Shown here one piece after another: positions 1-10,156 of a DNA stretch of 40,996 nt (positions within the stretch are counted from its first letter, which is position 1; every line of letters begins with the position of its first letter). This stretch comes from a bacterium. Its GTDB lineage: Bacteria > 4484-113 > JAFGCY01. The notes beneath the pieces were generated by a model. That model made no database searches and had not been told where the DNA came from. It saw nothing but the letters and a program-made list of their open reading frames with translations. The stretch is from the NCBI GenBank assembly GCA_020440605.1, contig JAGRNT010000027.1, positions 1 through 40,996 of the forward strand, in the 5' to 3' direction. Position numbers and translations under genes: made by a program.

Positions 1-1431
<1,431 letters not shown>

Positions 1432-1495
1432 CCGGAGGCCGGATGTGAGTCTGGCAACGGGAGGTCCGGAGCAATCTGGACAACGGAAACACGAC

Positions 1496-1528
1496 AAGGC
1501 CCCGGTCCGCCGGGGCCTTCTGCTTTCT
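1496..1528 (+). terminator. Rho-independent terminator after clpC
   Basis: A perfect 10-bp stem, AAGGCCCCGG (1496-1505) with CCGGGGCCTT (1510-1519), closes a TCCG tetraloop and is followed by CTGCTTTCT. It lies 64 bp after the clpC stop. Confidence 0.85.
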
Positions 1529-1598
1529 CAGAAAGGCGCAATGTCCATGGGATGCTGCACTGAAGACCCTATAGTTCAGTCGACAGATATGATGTAAC

Positions 1599-1654
1599 TG
1601 CAGCCTGCCCGGCACGTCATCTGTTATGCCGTGGGGGAAGCACGGCAGGCTGTA
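1599..1654 (+). promoter_or_regulatory. structured 5' leader with mutually exclusive stems
   Basis: Three stems can form and compete. CAGCCTGCC (1601-1609) pairs with GGCAGGCTG (1644-1652), extended by a wobble and a T-A pair. CGGCA (1610-1614) pairs with TGCCG (1627-1631). TGCCGTG (1627-1633) pairs with CACGGCA (1641-1647). The last shares bases with both others. A -10-like TATGAT lies at 1588-1593 without a good -35. The element ends about 48 bp before the lipoprotein start at 1702. It matches no riboswitch class I know. Confidence 0.4.
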
Positions 1655-1701
1655 GGCGGGCGATACCCGGGGAATGGTGGGACCCGCAATGGAACAAGAG
1701 A

Positions 1702-4700
1702 ATGAACGGAAACACCGTCCTGCGTACTGGAGCAGGTCTGATTATCGGCATGCTGCTGCTGGGGCTCTGCGCCTGTGGATCTTCCGGTATGCCCGTGGAG
1801 CAGGCAGAGCAGACTCAGCTCTCACCTTTCCAGCAGATCCAGCAAGCAGCTCCCGGCGTGGAGGACACTTCTCCGCTTGTTCTGGGATCAGTGGAGCAGC
1901 CCGTACATTTCAACCCTGGCAATTCCGGTGTCCAGCGCGACACCCTGGCCCTGCTGCGCGGTGAACTCTACCGCCAGCTCAGCAGCCGGCAGTTCAGTGA
2001 GATCGCGGAAGCCGCACCCGGACCCGGCAATGAGGTCTTCAGCCTGGCAACAAATGTTGAGGAACCCGACGGCGGTCAGGTGCTGATCGAACTGAACTGG
2101 CTGGAAGTGCTGCGTGGCGACTATGATGGCAATGGCCGTGTGGATGCGGATGACCTGCTGCCCCTCGCCGAATCCTATGGAGCAGTGGTGGATTACCTGC
2201 CCGCTGCTGAGGCTGAGGGGCTAGCCTGGCACCCTTCCGGTGACATCAGCGCTGAAGGCGAGCGTAACTGGAAGCTTGCCCGCATCGACGGCAATCGCGA
2301 TGGCATGCTGGGCATCGCGGACGTGACTGTGATCGCGCAGCACTGGGGCCAGCGCATCGATGGCTACCGCGTCTACCGCAGCCTGGACGGCGCGGAAGCG
2401 CAGTACCTGCCCTGGCCCGGCGCGGAGCAGGCCCTGCTTTCGATCTCCCGCCTGGATGCGGAGAGTCTGGCAGCCAATAACCGCCGCTATGCATTCATGG
2501 ACTTCCCGCTTCAGGCGGGGGAATACACATACACCGTGAAACCCTACGGCATCGCGGCGGAGGCCGAAGGACCGGCCAGCCGCAGCGCTGCCGCCGCCGT
2601 GAGTGGTATCGGCTTCGCGGGCGAACTGCACGCGGAGCTGCAGGCCAGTGTTGCCAGCGGTGTCTCCCCGCTGACGGTGCAGTTCGATGCCTCCGCCAGC
2701 AGCGTTGCCAATGCGGTGATCACTGAGTACAGCTGGGATTTCGATGGCGACGGAGTTGTTGATCTGATTGGCGGCTCCCCTTCTGTTGAACATGTCTATC
2801 CGGCTGCCGGCGGATTCCCCTGCATTCTGGAGATCGTAGACAACTTCGGCCGCAAGGATCACTCCATCAAGCAGATCAGCGTGGACGATGCCCCGCAGGC
2901 GGCGATCTCCCTCAGTCATGAACTGGTGCTGGAGGGTGAGACTGTCACCATCACGCTCAGTTCTGCTCAAGGCAGCCATCCGATCAGTGGCAGGGTCCTG
3001 GATCTGATCGGTCCGGTGAGCTTGAGCTATCAGGTTGAGACAGACAACAAGGTCCTGCAGTATCCCTTCAAGGTACCGGGTGAGTACCGGCTGAGCTACT
3101 TGGTAACGGATGCCAATCACATCACGACCAGGGCGCAGGCCGACCTGACGGTAGTGTCGAAACTGGATCCACTTGAACCACATGCGGTGATCAGCCTGAA
3201 CAGCAATGTTGTCATGCCGGGCGATGCATTTGTGGCTGATGGCTCCGAAAGCAATGTGGCAAGCGGCGCGTTGGCTGAATATTACTGGAGCAGCGATGGA
3301 GCCGAATTCATTTCAGCCACGGACCAGTCCCTTGTCGAGCTGAGATATGCCACGCCAGGAATCAAGTACCTGGACCTGAGTGTGACCACAGATCTGGGTC
3401 GCACGGACAGCGTCAGGCAGAAGATCTACTCTGCCACAGCGCCGCTTGCCGACCTGCAGGGGCCAGGTGCGATTGAATACGGGAAATCCGCCAGGTTCTC
3501 AGCGCTATCAAGCCTGTTCTTCGAGGGTAGTAGCAAGCAGTTCGACTGGGACCTGGATGGCGACGGCCACTTTGAACGGCGGAATGCACCTGGTTGGCAA
3601 ACGCTGACTGCCGAGAACGGCCCAGGCAGCAGGGTAATCAGCGTCCGCATCACTGATGAAGCGGGCCAGACTGACGTTGCCAGCCGGACTGTGCTGTTCA
3701 GTCCCCCGCCCGTCGCGAACTTCAAGATTCTGGATGCAAAGGGTCCCCGGGATCGCAAGGTGATTCTCGATGGCAGCGACAGCGAGGGACTGGGAATTGA
3801 CATGTTCAGATGGAGTTTCCAGCATGGTGAAAGCATAGAGACCACCGAACCGGTGCTTGAACTGGAAGGCCTGCCCAGAGAAGGGAGCTACTGGATCGGC
3901 CTGAGCATACTTGTCGGAGATCAGTGGACGGACGTTCATTACGAGATTGCCTATGCGGGCTGGTGCACTCTGAAGACGGATATCCCACTCAAGTTCGACA
4001 AGAACGGCCTGCACGATCCCCTGACCACGTCACTGGGGATCAACTACGGAGATGAGGCCTTCCTGATGACCGTGGCGGGCTTCAGTTCCGCGGACGAAAC
4101 CAATGACTACGTTCTCACACGACTCAGTCCGGATGGCAATCAGCTGTTGATTGAGGACCAGCACATCTTCAGCAGGGACGCTCCGGCACCTGTGGTCCGG
4201 CCACTGGCAATGGCTGTACTCAATGACCAGCTTCACCTCGTCTACATCGGTCGAACCGTTCCGGATTTCGTGTTCTACACTCATTCCGACGACCTGAGTC
4301 TGCAGTCATGGTCAACTCCCCTGGCACTGTCCGGTGCATTGAGCAGTAGCTACCCGAATGGAGATTTCGTTGCCGACGGGCACAGCATGCGGATCTTCTA
4401 TGCTGACAGCAACTACAGCTTCGTCACGCGGAATCTGGAACCCGCTGTTTCCAGCGAGTGGTCCGCACCCGTCACGTTGCACCCCTATATCGGTCAGCCC
4501 GAGCATCTCGAAGCAGCGCTCTGCAACGGTGTGCCGGTGGTGGTCTTTACCACCATGTTCATTGATGAGGAACTTGCTCAGAGCGAGCGGCGCAGCTTGT
4601 ACATGCATGCTTTGGATGCGGCAGGTAGCAGCTGGTCAGCTCCCTTCAAGATTGACGCTCTCACGACTGAATATGTGATGGAGCTCACTGAACTGCAGGG

Positions 4701-5103
4701 TCGGCCAAGCATCCTGCTGCAGAATCTTGTGAATGGAAACCGCTTCATGCGAGCCGTGATCGCTGATGATGCCAGCGGTAGCAACTGGCAGGAGCAATTC
4801 CGGATCGACGATTTCAGGGAGCTACCGCTCTATGAGGATATGCACTATTCGGTGCATGACGGCAAGCCGATGATTCTCGGTTGGAACGAATACCATACTC
4901 TGCTGCGTGCCCAGGATGAGCTGGGCAGCACCTGGGATCAGCAGATCATCTTCAAGGACAACTTCACTGGCCTGACACATACTTCCGCAATCCTTCTGGA
5001 GCTCGGTGGTTACCCAATGGTTGTCACCTACGGTGAAACGGACTTTTTTACGGATCACACGGTCGAGCTGCACTTTCCGGATGATGCACCCTGGGTGCAG
5101 TGA
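1702..5103 (+). CDS. large lipoprotein with dockerin-like, FN3, PKD and propeller modules
   Basis: The signal peptide ends in an LCAC lipobox (Cys25), so the 1133-aa product should be exported and lipid-anchored. Two dockerin-type calcium loops follow, DYDGNGRVDADD at about 139-150 and a second near 196-207, each with a helix after it. An FN3-like segment (217-300, GYRVYRS) comes next, then a clear PKD domain (312-393, YSWDFDGDG), further PKD-like domains (about 493-570, 586-663 with FDWDLDGDG, 666-750), and a C-terminal propeller-like region (about 753-1133). The propeller carries DAAGSSW, DDASGSNW and DELGSTW motifs, also seen in the lipoproteins at 18940 and 21356. Substrate is unknown; such proteins usually bind polymers or surfaces. 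No cohesin is visible, so a cellulosome role is not supported. The start is preceded by a weak AAGAG ribosome site. Confidence 0.88.
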   Translation: MNGNTVLRTGAGLIIGMLLLGLCACGSSGMPVEQAEQTQLSPFQQIQQAAPGVEDTSPLVLGSVEQPVHFNPGNSGVQRDTLALLRGELYRQLSSRQFSEIAEAAPGPGNEVFSLATNVEEPDGGQVLIELNWLEVLRGDYDGNGRVDADDLLPLAESYGAVVDYLPAAEAEGLAWHPSGDISAEGERNWKLARIDGNRDGMLGIADVTVIAQHWGQRIDGYRVYRSLDGAEAQYLPWPGAEQALLSISRLDAESLAANNRRYAFMDFPLQAGEYTYTVKPYGIAAEAEGPASRSAAAAVSGIGFAGELHAELQASVASGVSPLTVQFDASASSVANAVITEYSWDFDGDGVVDLIGGSPSVEHVYPAAGGFPCILEIVDNFGRKDHSIKQISVDDAPQAAISLSHELVLEGETVTITLSSAQGSHPISGRVLDLIGPVSLSYQVETDNKVLQYPFKVPGEYRLSYLVTDANHITTRAQADLTVVSKLDPLEPHAVISLNSNVVMPGDAFVADGSESNVASGALAEYYWSSDGAEFISATDQSLVELRYATPGIKYLDLSVTTDLGRTDSVRQKIYSATAPLADLQGPGAIEYGKSARFSALSSLFFEGSSKQFDWDLDGDGHFERRNAPGWQTLTAENGPGSRVISVRITDEAGQTDVASRTVLFSPPPVANFKILDAKGPRDRKVILDGSDSEGLGIDMFRWSFQHGESIETTEPVLELEGLPREGSYWIGLSILVGDQWTDVHYEIAYAGWCTLKTDIPLKFDKNGLHDPLTTSLGINYGDEAFLMTVAGFSSADETNDYVLTRLSPDGNQLLIEDQHIFSRDAPAPVVRPLAMAVLNDQLHLVYIGRTVPDFVFYTHSDDLSLQSWSTPLALSGALSSSYPNGDFVADGHSMRIFYADSNYSFVTRNLEPAVSSEWSAPVTLHPYIGQPEHLEAALCNGVPVVVFTTMFIDEELAQSERRSLYMHALDAAGSSWSAPFKIDALTTEYVMELTELQGRPSILLQNLVNGNRFMRAVIADDASGSNWQEQFRIDDFRELPLYEDMHYSVHDGKPMILGWNEYHTLLRAQDELGSTWDQQIIFKDNFTGLTHTSAILLELGGYPMVVTYGETDFFTDHTVELHFPDDAPWVQ

Positions 5104-5258
5104 TTGATCGCGGGGTCCGTACAGGCTGACTAAACGGCCTGTAATGTGACATCCATGAGGCTGAAGCCCTGAGACTGTCCTGCTGATCAGCTGGGGAGGA
5201 GAACCGGAACGCGGATTTCGTACTGGCTCCTTTCACGCACCGGTTAGTAGAAACATCA

Positions 5259-5295
5259 GAAAAGAAAAGCGGCGGCTCCCGCAGGAACCGCCGCA
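5259..5295 (-). terminator. terminator of the papain-like gene (possibly bidirectional)
   Basis: GCGGCGG (5269-5275) pairs with CCGCCGC (5289-5295), and an inner TCC/GGA extends the stem past one mismatch. Read on the minus strand it is followed by TTTTCTTTTC. It sits in the 225-bp convergent gap after 5103 and may also stop plus-strand transcription. Confidence 0.75.
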
Positions 5296-5328
5296 GTTGT
5301 TCAATCAGACTTAGTTGCCGGGTCCGGC

Positions 5329-7893
5329 CTACTTGATCTTCAGTTTCGGACCATCGCCACCATCCGGGCGGACCACGCCGTCGGCGGCGTTGTCAACACC
5401 CTCGGAGGGCACGACATGCTCCTCGCCGCCATCCGGGCGCAGCTCACCCTGCACGATCACCTGGCTGCCGCTGCGCCAGCCCTCGGCCTTCTCGCTGCGC
5501 GGACCCTGAAGCTCGCCCTGCAGCGCCGCCACGCGGTAGCTGTAGTGCACACCCTTCTGGGCTGAGCTGTCAATGAAGTTCAGGTCCTCCACACGGCGCA
5601 GGGGCATGATCATATTGCCGGTCCCCCGGTAGATCTGATACTGCTCCGCTCCGGCCACCGCCTGCCAGCTCAGTGCGACATGCTCGCTCGAGCTGCCCTG
5701 GCTGGCCGTCAGGCCGGTGACCTGCGGCAGGCCGATTTCCGCGCTGGCAACACTGCTCGGGCTGCTCACGCCGCCGGGGCCGCTGGCAATCAGACGGTAC
5801 CAGTAGGTGCCGTACTCGCTGGCACTGAAGTCGAAGTACTGCGTGCTGTAGGAGCTGCCGACCTCCGTGAAGGGTCCACCGCTCGCGCTGCTACGCTGCA
5901 CGCTGTAGCTCTCCGCACCTTCGGAGGCCTGCCAGCTCAGGTCCACGCCGTAACCGACCTGTGTGTTGGCAGCCGCCGTCAGGCCCTGGGGCACAGCCGG
6001 GGCGGAGGTCGCCACCGCCGTGATCTGATAGGCACCCGTGCCGTAGGTGGGCTGGATGTGGATCCAGGCCGTGCCATTGCTGCTCCAGCTGCCGCTGATG
6101 GTCTGCGTGCCGCCCGCCAGGTAGCTGTCAGCGAGCACGTTGCCGGCCGCATCCACGAGCTCCACGCCGAGCACCAGCTGCACCGGGTTGCTGGTGAAGG
6201 TGAAGGTCGTGCTCTGCCCGGCGCTGTAGCTGAACTTCAGCCAGTCCAGCTCGTCGCCATCATAGCCAAGCGTCATCTGCTGCTCGAAGGGGAAGCCCGC
6301 CAGCTGCAGGGCTGCCTGCTGGCTGTCATTGGACTCACCGAAGTCCTCAGGCTGGTTGCTGCCGCCGAGGAAGTGCGCGGAGAGTGCCGCACTGTGGCTG
6401 ACATCCATGTAGTAGGCATAGAAGCGGCCGAGTTGGCTCATCTGGGCCACGCTGTTGTAGCTGAACCAGACATGCCCGCCGGCCCCCCAGTTGCCGCCCC
6501 ACTGGTTGCGGATGTCGAAGGCCTGGATGCTGTCGTCATAGCCGACGATGCACATCGCATGCCCGCCGCTGAGCCCGGCCGTCCCGCCGAATTCATAAAC
6601 GCCGCCGCTGTAGTACAGCAGGCTGTTCTCGAGGCCGTAGGTCGCCATCGGCACCGGGGTGTCCGTTGCCAGGATGGTCTTGATGTCGGTCACGAGCTGG
6701 CTGCCGGTGCTGTTGAGCCAGTACCAGTCGTCAATCCGGATCAGCGTGGCCTCATCCTGGGCCTGCTGGCTGAAGGCCTGGCTGCAGTCCGTGGCCGTGG
6801 TGTAGGGCGCGGCTGACTCCGTCGGCGTGCCGAGCAGTTCCAGCACCTCGAAGGCATCGCTCATGTAGCGTCCGCTGGAACCCGCGCAGAGCGGGTTGAA
6901 GGTCGTGCTGGCAACGGGCGGCTTGCCGCTGTTGACATAGCTGTAGAGGGGGCTCGTGCTGTTGGCAGTTGTCGTGCTGTCCCAGCCCTCCGAGCCGTAG
7001 GTGCGCGCCAGCATGATCCCGAAGGCCGTGTCATTGCAGGCGAAGGCCGTGCAGGATCCGAAGCTGCCCTGGTTGTGCACCCAGGGGGCGTAGTGGTTGA
7101 GGTCCACGCTGGCGGGCAGCGTGGCACTGGCGGACTTGCCCGCGCTCCAGCTGCTGGCCCCGCGGCCGGGATCGTTGTCAGGCATCAGCCCCGTGCCGCG
7201 CACCTCGCTCACGCCCCAGCGCAGCTTCCAGAGATCCGCCTGCTGGCTGCCCTCCAGCAGCACGCAGACCAGGGCGTTGTCACCGAGCGACATCGCCGAG
7301 GCGTCGAAGCTCAGCACACCGTCATCCGGTCCGCGGAACCAGCGCCACTGGGAGGTGGCGCGGTCGCCGATGCCGATGTAGTAGCTGCCGAAGTCCAGCG
7401 GCAGGCTGTACCAGGCCACGGCCACGCTCGTTGGCAGGCTGGCATCGGTCTTCAGTTCGAAGCAGGCCCAGGCGCTGCCGCCGTTGGGGTCGAAGGTCAG
7501 GCCCTGCACCTCGGAGGGTCCGGCGTTGGACTGCGCATAGGGGGCCAGGGCATCGCACTCCAGCCCGCTGGAATGGCCCGGTCCGGCCTGCGGCTCGTTC
7601 CAGGGCACACTGCCCACGCTGGAGGTCATGCGGCCGTCGCCGGGGCTGAGCGGCTGGTCCGGCTGGACACCCACGTTGACGACGGACTCGGAGGCAGTTT
7701 CCCAGACCACGCTGCCGTCCTCGTAGCCCGGCGTGGGCTGGAGCTCCTCGGACTGTGCGAGCAGCGGTCCGTTGCCATTCGCGGTGAAGTTGCCGTCGGC
7801 ATCCCCGGAGCCGCCCAGGGTGCAGCCTGCGGCCAGCAACAGTCCCAGGGCCGGCAGTATCGCCTTTATTGGTTTACCCATTGGATCGTGCAT
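5329..7893 (-). CDS. secreted papain-family (C1A-like) cysteine peptidase lipoprotein with PPC and FN3 domains
   Basis: I start at the ATG at 7893 because GGAGGG lies 6 nt upstream and a clean signal with lipobox LAAGC (Cys24) follows; an in-frame extension to 7977 lacks both. The 854-aa product has an N-terminal module (about 138-235) shared with the lipoproteins at 18940 and 21356, then the peptidase. Catalytic residues fit papain: Gln275 and Cys281 in QGSFGSC, His445 in SGGHAMC, Asn463 in RNQWGGNWG. No I29-type propeptide is visible. A PPC-like beta domain (about 510-615) and two FN3 domains (about 620-790) follow, ending in a polar tail with two RPDGG motifs. It probably cleaves proteins at the cell surface. 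The missing inhibitory propeptide raises the question of how activity is held back; the shared module occupies that place. Confidence 0.9.
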   Translation of the reverse strand: MHDPMGKPIKAILPALGLLLAAGCTLGGSGDADGNFTANGNGPLLAQSEELQPTPGYEDGSVVWETASESVVNVGVQPDQPLSPGDGRMTSSVGSVPWNEPQAGPGHSSGLECDALAPYAQSNAGPSEVQGLTFDPNGGSAWACFELKTDASLPTSVAVAWYSLPLDFGSYYIGIGDRATSQWRWFRGPDDGVLSFDASAMSLGDNALVCVLLEGSQQADLWKLRWGVSEVRGTGLMPDNDPGRGASSWSAGKSASATLPASVDLNHYAPWVHNQGSFGSCTAFACNDTAFGIMLARTYGSEGWDSTTTANSTSPLYSYVNSGKPPVASTTFNPLCAGSSGRYMSDAFEVLELLGTPTESAAPYTTATDCSQAFSQQAQDEATLIRIDDWYWLNSTGSQLVTDIKTILATDTPVPMATYGLENSLLYYSGGVYEFGGTAGLSGGHAMCIVGYDDSIQAFDIRNQWGGNWGAGGHVWFSYNSVAQMSQLGRFYAYYMDVSHSAALSAHFLGGSNQPEDFGESNDSQQAALQLAGFPFEQQMTLGYDGDELDWLKFSYSAGQSTTFTFTSNPVQLVLGVELVDAAGNVLADSYLAGGTQTISGSWSSNGTAWIHIQPTYGTGAYQITAVATSAPAVPQGLTAAANTQVGYGVDLSWQASEGAESYSVQRSSASGGPFTEVGSSYSTQYFDFSASEYGTYWYRLIASGPGGVSSPSSVASAEIGLPQVTGLTASQGSSSEHVALSWQAVAGAEQYQIYRGTGNMIMPLRRVEDLNFIDSSAQKGVHYSYRVAALQGELQGPRSEKAEGWRSGSQVIVQGELRPDGGEEHVVPSEGVDNAADGVVRPDGGDGPKLKIK

Positions 7894-7922
7894 GATTAGC
7901 CCTCCGGTCATACAAGTAATAA

Positions 7923-7938
7923 TGCGCCATCGGGCGCA
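7923..7938 (-). promoter_or_regulatory. hairpin in the 5' untranslated region of the papain-like gene
   Basis: TGCGCC and GGCGCA form a perfect 6-bp stem around an ATCG loop, about 30 nt upstream of the start codon at 7893. I could not identify a convincing promoter in the gap 7894-8137. Confidence 0.3.
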
Positions 7939-8008
7939 ATGAAGGGTACCGGGATGGGTCAATATAGGGGTTTCCAATAGGTCAAGCGCCGGTCAAGACG
8001 CAGTGAAA

Positions 8009-8077
8009 CTGACAACGGGTTGGCAACGGGTGAATCAGCCGGGCTGCGGACTGCGGTCACATCTGACCGGTTGTCAG
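8009..8077. repeat. 12-bp inverted repeat in the gap downstream of the transglutaminase-like gene
   Basis: CTGACAACGGGT (8009-8020) and ACCGGTTGTCAG (8066-8077) are inverted copies with one mismatch, separated by 45 nt. A partial third copy (TTGTCAG) is near 8115. No T-tract follows, so a terminator role for the minus-strand gene ending at 8138 is uncertain. Confidence 0.4.
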
Positions 8078-8137
8078 AATCAGCAATCACGCCCGGGAGC
8101 TGCCAGTGGACCCATTGTCAGAAATCGAGGCCGCTGC

Positions 8138-9718
8138 TCAGCCGGCGTCCGCCTCGGCAGGGAGCTGGCGGCGGATCCAGTCCGCCACATTGAGGTTGTA
8201 GCCACGCAGGTAGAGCCGCAGTTCCCCGTCCACGAGCAGGATCAGCACCGGCTTCTCATCAGCGTCGGCGACCCTGAGCACATCACGCAGCAGCTCCGGG
8301 CTGTAGACATCCGGCTTTTCCCAGCCCTCGGGCCGGTCCTGCCACTTCTCGGAATGGAAGCTGATCTCCGCGCGGCGGTCGAACTCCTGCACAAGCAGGG
8401 CCGTGCGCACTGATGGTTCGCCCTCGTCATGGATGAAGAACAGCTGCACTCCCTCGCTGAGCCAGGCGAACTCCTCCGGGATCTCAGCCGCGATCCCCCG
8501 TTCCCGCAGTGCCTCATCCGGCAGCTCCAATGGCGTGCTGATCTCGATCTCCAGTTCAGCCCTGTCACCGGGCAGCAGCGAGAAGTCGCGGTTCAGGACC
8601 TGCACCGTACCGCCGGGGTAGCGTACTCCGCATTGCAGGCGGTAGTCCCCGGGCGCTCCCAGGGCATAGGACTGTGGCTCAGTGCTCCCGGCATTGGCAC
8701 CGTCTGTCAGGGGATAGTCCGCCTCACTGGTGGGATAGCCGAGGTCATCAAGCGGCACGTAGCTGCCTTCATGCCAGGCAGTGATCGTCCAGTGTTCGAA
8801 GTCCGGCAGGTAGTGCCCATCGCGGCTGAAGCGCGGCACGGCAAGGCCCACCGGGGTGTAGCGCGCCGTGACCTGCTCGCGGCCGAAGGCGTCACCGGCG
8901 GTGACAACGGCGATGCTGCCCCCGCACAGCTCCAGCGCATGCTGGGCCTTGCCACTCTGCTCCGGGGCCTGCGGAAAGAGCGCGATCCAGGCATCGGGGT
9001 CATACTCCAGGCGGTCGCCGTCATAGACCTCGACCCAGCTCGTACCCGTCATGTTCTCGCGCGTGAAGCGCGTGGCGAAACCCTGGCTGCGCAGTACCGC
9101 AGCACAGAGCAGGGCCAGTTCACGCTCGGTGCCGGCCCGGGCATTGTCAATCGCGACCGGGTCGGCGAGGTTGCCGAAGTAGCCGCGCTCCACGATGCTG
9201 AAGTCCTGCGCCACCCGGGCCACGAGGTCAAAGGCCCGGTCCGAACCTTCCTCATCCGGCCCGCCGTAGCGCCGGTTCAGTTCACTGCGCCAGTCCGTCA
9301 CGGGCTCGTCGTCAATTCTGTAGTTGAGGATGTAGCGGCGGAAGAATTCACTGCCGGGCTGGTAGCCCCAGCCCTCACCGCAGTAGCTGAGCGCCAGTTC
9401 GTGGTTGCTCAGCAGCATTTCACTGCGCAGTTCCAGCCTGTCCAGATGCGGGGCATTGATCAGCAGCCAGAGCATGTCCGCCTGGCGCTCCTGCCCGCTG
9501 GGACTGGCTTCCAGTGCGGCCGCCAGTTCAGCCCAGTTGTCTCCGGCATCGCGCAGCATCGCCGCCGCGGCCTCTCCATCGAGTTCGGCGGGCAGATGCT
9601 CGAGAGCCCAGAGCGCCTGGGCATCGGGCTCCGCGGCCGCTGTCTCCTCCTCGGCATGGGCGGGCAGGGCGCAGAGCAGCGCGAGCAGCAGCGTGAGCAG
9701 TTTCAGTCTGTGCGGCAT
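8138..9718 (-). CDS. exported transglutaminase-like protein with degenerate catalytic site
   Basis: The 526-aa product has a Sec signal peptide ending ALPAHA. The central part (about 185-250) follows the transglutaminase-like core pattern: a helix ELALLCAAVLRSQGFATRF like the usual ...LARALGIPAR segment, then TSWVEVYDGD, then YDPDAW. In active members these carry Cys, His and Asp. Here the Cys position reads Glu (GTE), the His position Thr (GTSWVEVY), and only Asp remains, so it is probably a non-catalytic binding protein. A beta-rich segment (about 350-400) and a C-terminal stretch that looks thioredoxin-like but lacks CxxC (about 415-520) follow. It starts 24 nt after cdd, so co-transcription is likely. 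A TAGAAT lies 6 nt before the ATG, and no clear ribosome site is present. Confidence 0.75.
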   Translation of the reverse strand: MPHRLKLLTLLLALLCALPAHAEEETAAAEPDAQALWALEHLPAELDGEAAAAMLRDAGDNWAELAAALEASPSGQERQADMLWLLINAPHLDRLELRSEMLLSNHELALSYCGEGWGYQPGSEFFRRYILNYRIDDEPVTDWRSELNRRYGGPDEEGSDRAFDLVARVAQDFSIVERGYFGNLADPVAIDNARAGTERELALLCAAVLRSQGFATRFTRENMTGTSWVEVYDGDRLEYDPDAWIALFPQAPEQSGKAQHALELCGGSIAVVTAGDAFGREQVTARYTPVGLAVPRFSRDGHYLPDFEHWTITAWHEGSYVPLDDLGYPTSEADYPLTDGANAGSTEPQSYALGAPGDYRLQCGVRYPGGTVQVLNRDFSLLPGDRAELEIEISTPLELPDEALRERGIAAEIPEEFAWLSEGVQLFFIHDEGEPSVRTALLVQEFDRRAEISFHSEKWQDRPEGWEKPDVYSPELLRDVLRVADADEKPVLILLVDGELRLYLRGYNLNVADWIRRQLPAEADAG

Positions 9719-9742
9719 CCGACTATTCTAGTGCGCGCTGGC

Positions 9743-10153
9743 TCAGAGCTCGGCCTGGAAGCCATCCGGCAGCAGTTCGGCCATTTTCCAGCAGCGGGTC
9801 CGGCCCTGCAGATCGGCACCGAGCACGCTGCAGTCCGCTGCGGCGAACTCCATAAGCACCTGGCGGCAGGCCCCGCAGGGCGAAACCGGCTTCGGCGTGT
9901 CGGCCACCACTACCAGGGCCTGCAGTCCGCCGGGACGCATCCCGCCGGCCACTGCGCTGGCGATGGCATTGCGTTCCGCGCAGACCGTCAGGCCGAAGCT
10001 GAGGTTCTCAACATTGCAGCCGGAGTGTATAGCTCCATCTGCCGTCAGCACTGCAGCACCGACCGCGAAGCTAGAGTAGGGCGCATATGCCTGACTGCGA
10101 GCGCTGCTCGCTACAGCAAGCAGCGCTTCCCACTGCGCCGCTGACAAGTCCAT
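9743..10153 (-). CDS. cdd: cytidine deaminase
   Basis: The 136-aa length and motifs match the short, homotetrameric class. CNVEN (46-50) binds the nucleoside. The zinc and proton-shuttle site is CAE (Cys58, Glu60) with PCGAC (Cys93, Cys96). It hydrolyses cytidine and deoxycytidine to uridine and deoxyuridine in pyrimidine salvage, in the cytoplasm. The start lies only 3 nt after the stop of the upstream Met/His-rich gene, so its translation may be coupled. Why a salvage enzyme lies between two exported proteins is not clear from the sequence. Confidence 0.96.
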   Translation of the reverse strand: MDLSAAQWEALLAVASSARSQAYAPYSSFAVGAAVLTADGAIHSGCNVENLSFGLTVCAERNAIASAVAGGMRPGGLQALVVVADTPKPVSPCGACRQVLMEFAAADCSVLGADLQGRTRCWKMAELLPDGFQAEL

Positions 10154-10156
10154 CGC

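Noticed and set aside
2107..2350. Dockerin-like repeats read as evidence for a cellulosome
   Set aside because: No cohesin, scaffoldin or glycoside hydrolase is visible; similar calcium loops are common in unrelated surface proteins.
8429..10144. Long plus-strand frame of 571 codons opposite the transglutaminase-like gene and cdd
   Set aside because: It spans two well supported minus-strand genes, one of them cdd with all catalytic residues; long antisense frames are expected in GC-rich DNA.
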